DNA of 54,439 nucleotides. Origin: a virus. The DNA lies in the IMG/VR virus record IMGVR_UViG_3300034073_002739, positions 1 through 54,439 of that record. One strand, given 5' to 3'. Numbering within the stretch: position 1 is the stretch's first letter; each line of letters starts with the position of its first letter. Below are positions 5,609 through 11,223 of the stretch, piece after piece. Position numbers and translations under genes: made by a program. The notes beneath the pieces were generated by a model. It saw only the letters and a list, made by a program, of their open reading frames with translations, was not told where the DNA came from and did not search any database.

Positions 5609-5684
5609 GCTGCTTTAGCTGATGTGGTCATAGCAACGGTCTGAAGAATCGTGGAACCCTGTTCGATCCGGGGAAGCAGCACCA
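5609..5684 (+). tRNA. tRNA-Phe(GAA)
   Basis: Acceptor GCTGCTT/AAGCAGC, anticodon GAA in loop CTGAAGA, T loop TTCGATC, CCA encoded at 5682-5684. Its first base is also the last base of the extended stem around tRNA-His. Confidence 0.94.
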
Positions 5685-5685
5685 C

Positions 5686-5760
5686 AGCCGATTAGCTCAG
5701 TGGTAGAGCAATGTTTTGATAAAGCAGAGGTCGCTGGTTCAATCCCAGCATCGGCTACCA
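5686..5760 (+). tRNA. tRNA-Ile(GAT)
   Basis: Acceptor AGCCGAT/ATCGGCT, D arm GCTC/GAGC, anticodon GAT in loop TTGATAA, T arm GCTGG-TTCAATC-CCAGC, CCA encoded. The 27-43 pair of the anticodon stem is mismatched. With tRNA-Ile(TAT) it covers all Ile codons. Confidence 0.93.
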
Positions 5761-5765
5761 GTTTC

Positions 5766-5870
5766 GGTTAGCTATAGAGCCTTAATACCTATAGTCGCAT
5801 TCTATACCGGCGTAAGAGTATAGCGTTAACCATAGCAGACGATAAGTGCTATGCCGGACAGGTAACCGGC
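5766..5870 (+). ncRNA. Structured intergenic RNA, three stems
   Basis: Between tRNA-Ile(GAT) and the next CDS: GGTTAGCTATA (5766-5776) pairs with TATAGC plus TAACC (5819-5831, two-base bulge) and encloses TATAG/CTATA (5790-5794/5802-5806). Then come ATAGCA/TGCTAT (5832-5837/5847-5852) and GCCGG/CCGGC (5853-5857/5866-5870). No canonical tRNA fits. It may be a leader of the gene at 5898 or a separate small RNA. Confidence 0.45.
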
Positions 5871-5897
5871 TCCTTACACACAACACACGAGGTTATA

Positions 5898-6137
5898 ATG
5901 ACAACTAAAAATCCCTATGAGATTCGTACTGAGCTTCTGCAACTTGCTCAGACTTATCTTGAAAACCAGTTTCAAGCTAACAAACAGTTTGCCGAACAAA
6001 GCTATCAACAAATGGTAGAGCTTGGCCAAGTTCAGCCAGAAGATTGGGCTAAACATATGCCCAAATTCTATGATTTCAAAGACATTTTGGAACGAGCCAA
6101 AGAACTCTACGGCTTTGTAAATAATGAAAGTCGCTGA
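5898..6137 (+). CDS. Hypothetical helical protein, 79 aa
   Basis: Start ATG 5898 follows CGAGG. The product is helical and Gln/Glu-rich (LLQLAQTYLENQF, EDWAKHMPKFY, ILERAKELYGFV). Short phage proteins with this pattern are, from memory, common and uncharacterised. Its end overlaps the next gene by 14 bases. Confidence 0.75.
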   Translation: MTTKNPYEIRTELLQLAQTYLENQFQANKQFAEQSYQQMVELGQVQPEDWAKHMPKFYDFKDILERAKELYGFVNNESR

Positions 6138-6282
6138 GCTATGGCAGCGCGTCTTGGAGTGTGTTCGTCCGTACACATTCGAGGATTATGTCAAAGAATA
6201 CGGCCCCCAAGATCACAAAGAACTAGAAGAACTTGAGCGTAAATGGTCGCAAAGTGGCGGCTGGTTTAACAAATCACAATAA
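6124..6282 (+). CDS. Small hypothetical protein, 52 aa
   Basis: ATG 6124 lies inside the end of the previous gene in another frame, suggesting translational coupling. Begins MKVAELWQRVLECVRPYTFEDYV, then acidic and helical, ending GGWFNKSQ. Not recognised. The stop is seven bases before tRNA-Met. Confidence 0.65.
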   Translation: MKVAELWQRVLECVRPYTFEDYVKEYGPQDHKELEELERKWSQSGGWFNKSQ

Positions 6283-6289
6283 CAACAGA

Positions 6290-6363
6290 CGCGCGGTAGA
6301 GAAAAGGCATCTTACCAGTCTCATAAGCTGGAGTTGAGGGTTCGAGTCCCTCCTGCGCAACCA
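6290..6363 (+). tRNA. tRNA-Met(CAT), initiator-like acceptor end
   Basis: Anticodon CAT in loop CTCATAA, T arm GAGGG-TTCGAGT-CCCTC, CCA at 6361-6363. The first acceptor pair is C6290/A6359, the C1-A72 mismatch that marks bacterial initiator tRNA and formyltransferase recognition. The anticodon stem CCAGT/GCTGG, however, lacks the three G-C pairs typical of initiators. It is thus a hybrid of initiator and elongator features. Confidence 0.85.
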
Positions 6364-6380
6364 ACACACAGGACACACAA

Positions 6381-6839
6381 ATGTCACAAACTATTAAAAA
6401 TTTGGAAGCAGCATTTGCTGGCGAGAGTCAGGCTTATGCTAAATATTTGTATTTTGGTCGTCTAGCAGATGAGCTGGGCCAATATAAAATTGCTGATCAC
6501 TTTTATCAAACCGCCGAACAAGAAATCAAACACGCCCATAGTCATCTTCAGCTCTTAATCGGCGAACCCGACATCCTAGAGTGCATTCAAATGGCCATTG
6601 ATGGTGAAACTTACGAATATACAGTAATGTATCCTGAAATGGAGCAACAAGCTATTCACGAAGGCAGAGAACTGGACGCTAAAGAAGCACACGAACAAGC
6701 ACGAGAGAGTAAGATTCATGCTGATGAATTTAGAGAACTACTTGAAATGGCAACAAAACGCTTTGGCGCACTGGCTCGAATTGAGCAAAAACATGCTGAA
6801 GGTTATCGTCGACTACAGGAGGCAGCAAATGAGGAGTGA
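6381..6839 (+). CDS. Rubrerythrin-like ferritin-domain protein
   Basis: A 152-residue four-helix protein with the di-iron ligand pattern of rubrerythrin: GESQAY near residue 15, EQEIKHAHSH near 46-55, and a second half with EMEQQAIHEGRELDAKEAHEQARE. Rubrerythrins reduce peroxide. The usual C-terminal rubredoxin domain is missing here and is encoded by the next, overlapping gene, so the pair looks like a split rubrerythrin. Expected in the cytoplasm, protecting against oxidative stress (inference). Confidence 0.88.
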   Translation: MSQTIKNLEAAFAGESQAYAKYLYFGRLADELGQYKIADHFYQTAEQEIKHAHSHLQLLIGEPDILECIQMAIDGETYEYTVMYPEMEQQAIHEGRELDAKEAHEQARESKIHADEFRELLEMATKRFGALARIEQKHAEGYRRLQEAANEE

Positions 6840-6963
6840 TATGGTTTGTGTAGTTTGTGGTCATGTTCATGACACTGATCTTGAAGGCGAATGGGGATTG
6901 CTTCCCGACGACTTTGAGTGTCCCGAGTGTGGCTGTGGTAAAGAAGATTACATGGCTATGTGA
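6829..6963 (+). CDS. Rubredoxin-like protein
   Basis: A 44-residue protein starting at ATG 6829 behind AGGAGG at 6817-6822; an internal ATG at 6841 is less well placed. It has CVVCG near residues 7-11 and CPECG at 31-35, the two iron-binding knuckles of rubredoxin, with the DFECPECG pattern typical of the domain. It overlaps the rubrerythrin gene by 11 bases, so the two are made together and probably act as electron donor and peroxidase. Confidence 0.85.
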   Translation: MRSDMVCVVCGHVHDTDLEGEWGLLPDDFECPECGCGKEDYMAM

Positions 6964-6970
6964 TCCCCTT

Positions 6971-7044
6971 CTCCTAGTGGTGTAATGGCAGCACGATAGT
7001 CTCCAAAACTATTAGTTGCGGTTCGAGTCCGTACTAGGAGGCCA
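6971..7044 (+). tRNA. tRNA-Trp(CCA)
   Basis: Acceptor CTCCTAG/CTAGGAG, anticodon CCA in loop CTCCAAA with stem ATAGT/ACTAT, discriminator G, encoded CCA. Confidence 0.95.
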
Positions 7045-7058
7045 CGAAAAATTTTGTC

Positions 7059-7087
7059 TTGACCCTAAACCTCAGCGATGCTATAAT
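7059..7087 (+). promoter_or_regulatory. Sigma-70 promoter TTGACC-17-TATAAT, extended -10
   Basis: TTGACC 7059-7064, TGC directly before TATAAT 7082-7087, 17-nt spacer. It serves the gene at 7118 and the tRNAs behind it. Confidence 0.85.
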
Positions 7088-7117
7088 ATTGTTTCTGTGA
7101 TTGATTTAGGAAACCAA

Positions 7118-7342
7118 ATGAACCACTGTACAGCCTTGCAGCAAGTTACTACTCCCTTGTTCTTGATTCCTGCCTATGGTCGCCGCTATCGCTCACGCGA
7201 AGCAGCCTTGCAAGACTGGCTAAAAGGCAAAGACTTTCAGATTCTTGGAGGGCCGTACTGTTCAATTCGTGACGTAAATCAAATGCGACAAGAATATGCT
7301 CGTATGTACATTCAGTACGAGTTTGGCACTGTTGAGGTTTAA
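7118..7342 (+). CDS. Hypothetical protein, 74 aa
   Basis: Start ATG 7118 follows TTAGGAAA and lies about 24 bases below the predicted transcription start; the longer upstream frame would run through promoter and tRNA. The product contains FLIPAYGRRYRSREAALQDW and KDFQILGGPYCSIRD, suggesting a small alpha-beta fold of a kind I have seen annotated as hypothetical in phages. No function assigned. Confidence 0.75.
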   Translation: MNHCTALQQVTTPLFLIPAYGRRYRSREAALQDWLKGKDFQILGGPYCSIRDVNQMRQEYARMYIQYEFGTVEV

Positions 7343-7349
7343 CCCATTT

Positions 7350-7433
7350 GCGACTGTGGCGTAATAGGTAGCCGCAAGGGACTTAAAATCCCTCGCCTTG
7401 TGCGTGCCGGTTCGAGTCCGGCCAGTCGCACCA
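7350..7433 (+). tRNA. tRNA-Leu(TAA)
   Basis: Class II tRNA: acceptor GCGACTG/CAGTCGC, anticodon TAA in loop CTTAAAA, long variable arm, CCA at 7431-7433. Confidence 0.96.
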
Positions 7434-7457
7434 TAACACTAGACCCGAAAGCGAAGC

Positions 7458-7552
7458 AGGCTTAGCTAGCCTGGCCTGACTATCGAGGCTAGACCTCTCC
7501 CACTACTGTTTAGCCACAGACCACTAGTAGGGATGCCCGCCACGATTGGCAT
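7458..7552 (+). promoter_or_regulatory. Structured leader with two exclusive hairpins
   Basis: CAGGCT (7458-7463) can pair with AGCCTG (7468-7473), or CTAGCCT (7466-7472) with AGGCTAG (7486-7492); both use 7468-7472, so only one can form. Downstream, TCCC-TACT (7498-7507, two-base bulge) pairs with AGTAGGGA (7526-7533), and ATGCC/GGCAT follow at 7533-7537/7548-7552. This resembles a switchable leader of the gene at 7562. Confidence 0.4.
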
Positions 7553-7561
7553 TAAACGGAT

Positions 7562-7783
7562 ATGATAGTGTCTAGTACTATGGAAACAACATATAAATAC
7601 CCACTTTACCCAACCCTTAACGCGTATTTGTTTAGTATGCTTGGGTCTCGAGAACTAGTAAATAAGTGGTACGAGTCACCTAATCGAGCATTTGATCTTA
7701 AACCGCCTATACAACTAATCGAATCAGGAGATGTTGGTAGAGCCCAAGTATACAAATATGTGTTAAATATTGCACACAGATAA
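7562..7783 (+). CDS. MbcA/ParS/Xre-type antitoxin C-terminal domain protein (DUF2384-like)
   Basis: A 73-residue protein matching the toxin-binding domain of Xre/MbcA/ParS antitoxins: LGSRELVNKWYESPNRAFDLKPP followed by IQLIESGDVGRAQVYKYVLNIAH. In complete systems this domain neutralises a RES/COG5654 toxin. No toxin gene is next to it and no helix-turn-helix precedes it, so it may be a solitary antitoxin or another adapter. ATG 7562 is weakly preceded by CGGA; ATG 7580 is an alternative. The stop abuts tRNA-Asn. Confidence 0.7.
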   Translation: MIVSSTMETTYKYPLYPTLNAYLFSMLGSRELVNKWYESPNRAFDLKPPIQLIESGDVGRAQVYKYVLNIAHR

Positions 7784-7859
7784 TGTCTAGTAGCTCAGTA
7801 GGTAGAGCAGGTGACTGTTAATCACCCTGTCGCTGGTTCGATCCCAGCCTAGACAGCCA
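7784..7859 (+). tRNA. tRNA-Asn(GTT)
   Basis: Acceptor TGTCTAG/CTAGACA, anticodon GTT in loop CTGTTAA with stem GGTGA/TCACC, discriminator G, encoded CCA. It abuts the stop of the preceding gene without a gap. Confidence 0.96.
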
Positions 7860-7861
7860 TG

Positions 7862-7936
7862 GCTGATATAACACAGAGGTAGTGTACTTTCTTGGTAAGA
7901 AAGAGGTCACAGGTTCGAATCCTGTTATCAGCACCA
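7862..7936 (+). tRNA. tRNA-Thr(GGT)
   Basis: Acceptor GCTGATA/TATCAGC, anticodon GGT in loop TTGGTAA with stem CTTTC/GAAAG, T loop TTCGAAT, CCA encoded. Two bases separate it from tRNA-Asn. Confidence 0.95.
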
Positions 7937-7942
7937 TAAATC

Positions 7943-8410
7943 ATGAAAAAATTTGACTTAGAACAAATCAAACAATTTATTCAACAGCAAAAACCAAGTA
8001 CCAAAATCTACCTTGGAGTAGATTCAGAACGTGTTTGCTCTAACAATAAATGGTACGCAGACTATCACATAGCCATTGTAGCCCATATTGAGGGCAAGCA
8101 CGGATGTAAAGTATTTGGGCAAATTGTTCGTGAGCGTGATTACGATAAGCATAAAAATAAACCTACTATGCGTTTAATGCAAGAGGTTTATAAGGCCGGA
8201 GAACTATTCTTGGCACTAGAAGATGTGCTTAAAGACAGAGATGTAGAAATTCACCTAGATATAAATCCCAGTGAAAAGTACGCAAGTAATCATGTTGTTA
8301 GTCAAGCTCTTGGATACATAAAAAGTACTTGCAATCTTCAAGCCAGAATCAAACCACAAGCCTTTGCAGCTACCGGAGCTGCTAATCGACTAAAACACTT
8401 ACTCAAATGA
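7943..8410 (+). CDS. RNase H-like YkuK/DUF458 family protein
   Basis: A 155-residue protein with the DUF458 (YkuK) pattern: IYLGVDSERV near residues 22-31, a central TMRLMQEVYKAGELFLAL, then VEIHLDINPSEKYASN and ARIKPQAFAATGAANR. The family has an RNase H-like fold with acidic residues at the expected positions (D27, D108 region). The substrate is not established. ATG 7943 lies six bases behind the tRNA-Thr CCA with no clear binding site. The gene overlaps the next by four bases. Confidence 0.8.
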   Translation: MKKFDLEQIKQFIQQQKPSTKIYLGVDSERVCSNNKWYADYHIAIVAHIEGKHGCKVFGQIVRERDYDKHKNKPTMRLMQEVYKAGELFLALEDVLKDRDVEIHLDINPSEKYASNHVVSQALGYIKSTCNLQARIKPQAFAATGAANRLKHLLK

Positions 8411-8628
8411 ACAAAGATCGTTTTGACCTTGAACAAGAAATTCTAGACTGCTGGCACATTGTTGATGACCTAGATGTTGTTATTAACAGCGAACAGCTCA
8501 ATCTTAATGACGATATGCTTAATATCTTGATAGGACTTAAGCAACTATACCAACTTAAGTTTGAGCGCACGTTTCAAACATTTGAGCAGCTTGTTTCAAA
8601 ACGTGAACTAGATAAACACATTCTATAA
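8407..8628 (+). CDS. Hypothetical helical protein, 73 aa
   Basis: Coupled to the YkuK-like gene by an ATGA overlap. The sequence (DLEQEILDCWHIVDDLDVVINSEQLNLNDDM) is acidic and helical. It resembles short phage proteins of unknown role; no domain assigned. Confidence 0.75.
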   Translation: MNKDRFDLEQEILDCWHIVDDLDVVINSEQLNLNDDMLNILIGLKQLYQLKFERTFQTFEQLVSKRELDKHIL

Positions 8629-8632
8629 TATA

Positions 8633-8706
8633 GCCCCGTTAGTTAAATGGCATAACACTTGACTTGTAATCATGAATTGTTAGTTCGATTCTAGCACGGG
8701 GCACCA
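8633..8706 (+). tRNA. tRNA-Thr(TGT)
   Basis: Acceptor GCCCCGT/ACGGGGC, anticodon TGT in loop CTTGTAA, encoded CCA at 8704-8706. The anticodon stem has a T-T mismatch at 28-42. CCATA (8704-8708) can pair weakly with TATGG (8717-8721), which contains the next start codon. Confidence 0.9.
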
Positions 8707-8717
8707 TAAGGACTTAT

Positions 8718-9113
8718 ATGGATACTCAAAAACAAGACTTAGTAGATACACTGGCTAAAGCTAGTGATGCTTGGAATGAGGCTATGGATGAGATTGAACA
8801 AGATAGTGAACAGTACTGGAATAGCTTGTCCAAAGAAGATCAACTAAAAGTGTTTTGTGCAGTATGCCGCCGCATCTATCAAGGTGATATTGTAGACAAA
8901 GGCACTTATCGCTATGTGCTCTATCAAGTATTTGGTTTTGGACCAGAAGCCTATGCCCCTGCACAACTAGCAGGGTATTTAGCCATTCATAATAGTATTT
9001 TTGACAACGAGCATGATTTTAAGCTACTAGCTGCATTTGCAAGTTTTCTAGGACAAACTACTGACGAAGTTGCTAAAAATGTCGACAGATTCTTACATAA
9101 ACAGTACCTATAA
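8718..9113 (+). CDS. Hypothetical protein, 131 aa
   Basis: AAGGA precedes ATG 8718. Acidic at the N-terminus (DEIEQDSEQYW), then a folded region with CAVCRRIYQGDIVDKGTYRYVLYQVFGFG and a helical C-terminus. It looks like a conserved phage protein, but I cannot name a function. It overlaps the DUF1289 gene by 35 bases. Confidence 0.75.
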   Translation: MDTQKQDLVDTLAKASDAWNEAMDEIEQDSEQYWNSLSKEDQLKVFCAVCRRIYQGDIVDKGTYRYVLYQVFGFGPEAYAPAQLAGYLAIHNSIFDNEHDFKLLAAFASFLGQTTDEVAKNVDRFLHKQYL

Positions 9114-9285
9114 GCCCGTAGCTAGCCCTTGCGTTTTTGTTTGCCGTTTAAATAGTGAAAATTATTGCGTAGGTTGTTTTCGACACCTAGATGAAATCAG
9201 AGATTGGTCACAAATGAACATTCAAGAACAGCGACGTATTATGCAAGACTTGGAGACTAGAAGTGACAAAATCTTCGGACCCTAA
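9079..9285 (+). CDS. DUF1289-like small Cys protein
   Basis: Start ATG 9079 within the upstream gene. The 68-residue product has the DUF1289 pattern SPCVFVCRLNSENYCVGCFRHLDEI followed by WSQMNIQEQRRIM. The family is a small Cys-rich domain of unknown function, often found fused or near redox proteins. Overlaps both neighbours. Confidence 0.8.
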   Translation: MSTDSYINSTYKPVASPCVFVCRLNSENYCVGCFRHLDEIRDWSQMNIQEQRRIMQDLETRSDKIFGP

Positions 9286-9388
9286 ATCATTAGCTTGGTC
9301 AGATCGTTTTCCTGCACTTAACCTATTCAACTACAATAGATTTTGGCATTGGCTAAAGGAATTTAATGGTGATAAAAAAGCTGGCTAG
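9263..9388 (+). CDS. Small hypothetical protein, 41 aa
   Basis: GTG 9263 is preceded by GGAG at 9252-9255. The product begins VTKSSDPKSLAWSDRFP and contains NYNRFWHWLKEF, aromatic and amphipathic. It overlaps the genes on either side. Too short to classify; accepted because of the binding site and the tight packing. Confidence 0.5.
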   Translation: MTKSSDPKSLAWSDRFPALNLFNYNRFWHWLKEFNGDKKAG

Positions 9389-9494
9389 CTATTTCATACT
9401 AGGCTTAATCCTTTTCGGATTAAGCCTAGTTATCATTCCCATTATAGGCATTGTTGTAGGCATTGTCTGGGACTATATAAAAGTGCTCTTTTAA
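9366..9494 (+). CDS. Small two-segment membrane protein, 42 aa
   Basis: Starts MVIKKLASYF and then runs almost entirely hydrophobic (LGLILFGLSLVIIPIIGIVVGIVW), one long or two short membrane segments. A holin-like or exclusion role is possible but unsupported. Its coding sequence contains a perfect 14-bp inverted repeat (9398-9411/9417-9430), and a second hairpin covers its stop. Confidence 0.45.
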   Translation: MVIKKLASYFILGLILFGLSLVIIPIIGIVVGIVWDYIKVLF

Positions 9495-9509
9495 GCCCTT
9501 TTATATAGT
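9398..9509 (+). repeat. Two perfect hairpins upstream of the tmRNA gene
   Basis: ACTAGGCTTAATCC (9398-9411) with its complement at 9417-9430, loop TTTTC; then ACTATATAAAAG (9472-9483) with CTTTTATATAGT (9498-9509). Neither has a good T tract, so they may be RNA-processing sites rather than terminators. Confidence 0.6.
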
Positions 9510-9514
9510 TGTAT

Positions 9515-9840
9515 GAAGTTAACCAAAAAGTGTCTTGGACGCGGCTATCGTATGCCGCCACCTCCACCAAAAGCATACTTCTCTGACCACAAGATGACTG
9601 GCATACCGGGCCGGACTTGGCAGAGTATAATCAACCCCAAGTATGCTTTTGATGGGGGTGACAGGATTCGACAGGGCAAAGAGTAGGGCGATGGACAACT
9701 CGACACAGAGAGTCGTAAAAAACTAAACAAAATAAACGCAAACGATGAAACGTGGGCATTAGCCGCCTAAACTCGGCTTAGGGTTTCCCCAGTTTTCCTC
9801 GTAACAGAAAAACTGGGACACAATGGCCTTTTAAGGCATT
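9515..9840 (+). ncRNA. ssrA: Permuted (two-piece) tmRNA
   Basis: The acceptor piece comes first: GGACGCGGC, a T arm GCGGC/GCCGC (9541-9558, eight-base loop), acceptor CACCTCC, A and CCA at 9567-9569. An intervening segment closes with a perfect 12-bp repeat (9569-9580/9639-9650). The coding piece starts GGGGGTG at 9654-9660, which pairs with CACCTCC, followed by ACAGGATTCGACAGGG as in tmRNA. The tag frame at 9738-9770 encodes ANDETWALAA then TAA. Hairpin 9788-9796/9809-9817 follows. Outer ends are approximate. It rescues stalled ribosomes and tags products for ClpXP-type proteases. Confidence 0.93.
9738..9770 (+). other. tmRNA tag reading frame
   Basis: Resume codon GCA at 9738, then codons for NDETWALAA and stop TAA 9768-9770, preceded by the usual A-rich stretch. 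The LAA end is the ClpX degron. It is one residue away from the tag ANDETYALAA that I recall for Neisseria-type betaproteobacteria. Confidence 0.93.
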
Positions 9841-9847
9841 TTAATTT
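9826..9847 (+). terminator. Terminator-like hairpin after tmRNA
   Basis: GCCTT (9826-9830) pairs with AAGGC (9833-9837), followed by ATTTTAATTT. Short stem; may define the 3' end of the tmRNA precursor. Confidence 0.45.
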
Positions 9848-9877
9848 AACTTTCTTGCTCTCATGAGGAGAACACCG

Positions 9878-10318
9878 ATGACACTAAAAGATATTAATAA
9901 ATACTTTCTAGGCTTTGACGAGGCTCAGGCTCGTATCAACCAGCTACACAATCACATGGTTTCTAAAGCAAATGTAAACTATCCACCTTATAATGTTCGT
10001 AAGGCCGGAGAACACCAATACTTGCTAGAACTTGCTGTTGCTGGTTTCCATGAAGATGAAATTACTGTAGAAACAACAAAAGGTGAGCTTATTATCTCTG
10101 CCAAAAAATCAGAGAGTGAAAGCGATGCAAACTACAGTACTTGGATTCATCAAGGCATTGCCTACAGAGGTTTTACACGTACCTTTTATCTAGACAATCA
10201 CTATGAGGTTCTACAGGCTGAGCTTAAAGATGGCTTGCTAAAGGTTTACCTAGGACTTCACGAAGATAAAAAGCCTAAACGCATTCCGATTGGCAATAAA
10301 CAACATATTGAGCTTTAG
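9878..10318 (+). CDS. Hsp20/alpha-crystallin small heat-shock protein
   Basis: Start ATG 9878 lies eight bases after GAGGAG; an upstream ATG at 9863 overlaps that site. The 146-residue protein has the Hsp20 pattern: YPPYNVRKAGEHQYLLELAVAGF, then ITVETTKGELIISAKK, RGFTRTFYL, and a GLLKVYL strand with the IPI tail motif (about residue 141). IbpA-like holdases bind unfolding proteins in the cytoplasm. Its TAG stop shares two bases with tRNA-Ser(TGA). Confidence 0.92.
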   Translation: MTLKDINKYFLGFDEAQARINQLHNHMVSKANVNYPPYNVRKAGEHQYLLELAVAGFHEDEITVETTKGELIISAKKSESESDANYSTWIHQGIAYRGFTRTFYLDNHYEVLQAELKDGLLKVYLGLHEDKKPKRIPIGNKQHIEL

Positions 10319-10406
10319 AAGCGTGGTCGAGTGGTTTAAGGCACCTGTCTTGAAAACAGACGATCCTTTACGGGGTCCGTGAGTTCGAATCTCACCGCTT
10401 CTGCCA
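10317..10406 (+). tRNA. tRNA-Ser(TGA)
   Basis: Class II tRNA: acceptor AGAAGCG/CGCTTCT, anticodon TGA in loop CTTGAAA, long variable arm, discriminator G, CCA encoded. The first two bases are shared with the TAG stop of the Hsp20 gene, as with tRNA-Ser(GCT). Confidence 0.95.
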
Positions 10407-10408
10407 AC

Positions 10409-10445
10409 AAAATCAGCAGCCCAAATAGGCTGCTGATTTTTACAC
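10409..10445 (+). terminator. Strong rho-independent terminator
   Basis: Perfect 13-bp stem AAAATCAGCAGCC (10409-10421) with 10428-10440, loop CAAATA, ending in a T run. It closes the tmRNA-Hsp20-tRNA-Ser unit. Confidence 0.93.
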
Positions 10446-10459
10446 TGCGCCAAACCAAC

Positions 10460-10573
10460 ATGACAAAAATTGCACCTAGTGGTTACTTGATGATTTTCTT
10501 TCCAAAACAATTTATCAAGTGGTCTATGGACGAACACGGATTCTGGGCTATAGACCTTATAACCTTAGATTAA
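10460..10573 (+). CDS. Possible small protein, 37 aa
   Basis: Frame MTKIAPSGYLMIFFPKQFI ending in FWAIDLITLD, between a terminator and tRNA-Gly. No binding site is seen before ATG 10460. Kept as a weak candidate only because it fills the gap exactly up to the tRNA. Confidence 0.3.
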   Translation: MTKIAPSGYLMIFFPKQFIKWSMDEHGFWAIDLITLD

Positions 10574-10577
10574 ACTA

Positions 10578-10654
10578 GCGGATATAGTGTTTAATGGTTA
10601 GCACGTAAGTCTTCCAAACTCAAAGTATCAGTTCGAATCTGATTATCCGCTCCA
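10578..10654 (+). tRNA. tRNA-Gly(TCC)
   Basis: Acceptor GCGGATA/TATCCGC, anticodon TCC in loop CTTCCAA, T loop TTCGAAT, CCA at 10652-10654. The final A is also the A of the next ATG. One anticodon-stem pair (28-42) is mismatched. Confidence 0.92.
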
Positions 10655-11223
10655 TGAAAAAAATTATACTCTCCTTATTTGACTATAGCGGCAATTGGCC
10701 TAAATATTATCGTGATAGTGGCAACTATGATGTATATCAAGTAGATATTAAACTTGGTTTAGATATACTTAGTATAGATCCTAGTGAATTACCACAACCC
10801 ATACATGGCATCTTAGCCGCTCCACCATGTACTGACTTTGCTAGCAGCGGAGCACAATACTGGCAGCAAAAAGACTTGGATGGGCGTACGGCGGCTAGCC
10901 TAGAGCTCGTAGATAAAACTCTAGAAATTATTGAGTATCACAAGCCCACATGGTGGGCGCTAGAAAATCCAGTAGGCAGACTATCAAAACTACGGCCCAA
11001 ACTAGGCAATCCTTGGTATTTTCAGCCACACTGGTTTGGTGATGCCTATACAAAGAAAACTGGATTGTGGGGCACATTTAACCGTGAACTACCTCAATCG
11101 CCAGTCGATCCCGATCCTAATTCGTGGATAATGAAATTAGGCGGTAAATCAGAACGAACAAAAGAATTGCGAAGCATGACTCCGCTTGGATTTGCTTTTG
11201 CATTTTACTTAGCCAATCCCTAG
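10654..11223 (+). CDS. Cytosine-C5 methyltransferase-like protein
   Basis: A 189-residue protein with a degenerate motif I (LSLFDYSGNW, residues 7-16), the catalytic PPC loop (AAPPCTDFASSG, Cys59) and ALENPVGR, resembling the ENV motif VI. It is much shorter than a typical C5 methyltransferase and shows no obvious target-recognition domain, so substrate and activity are uncertain; it could modify phage DNA or free nucleotides. ATG 10654 uses the last base of the tRNA-Gly CCA, and TAG 11221-11223 shares two bases with tRNA-Val; no binding site lies before it. Confidence 0.8.
   Translation: MKKIILSLFDYSGNWPKYYRDSGNYDVYQVDIKLGLDILSIDPSELPQPIHGILAAPPCTDFASSGAQYWQQKDLDGRTAASLELVDKTLEIIEYHKPTWWALENPVGRLSKLRPKLGNPWYFQPHWFGDAYTKKTGLWGTFNRELPQSPVDPDPNSWIMKLGGKSERTKELRSMTPLGFAFAFYLANP

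Noticed and set aside
7016-7117. Upstream extension of the gene at 7118
   Set aside because: It covers the tRNA-Trp 3' half and a consensus promoter.
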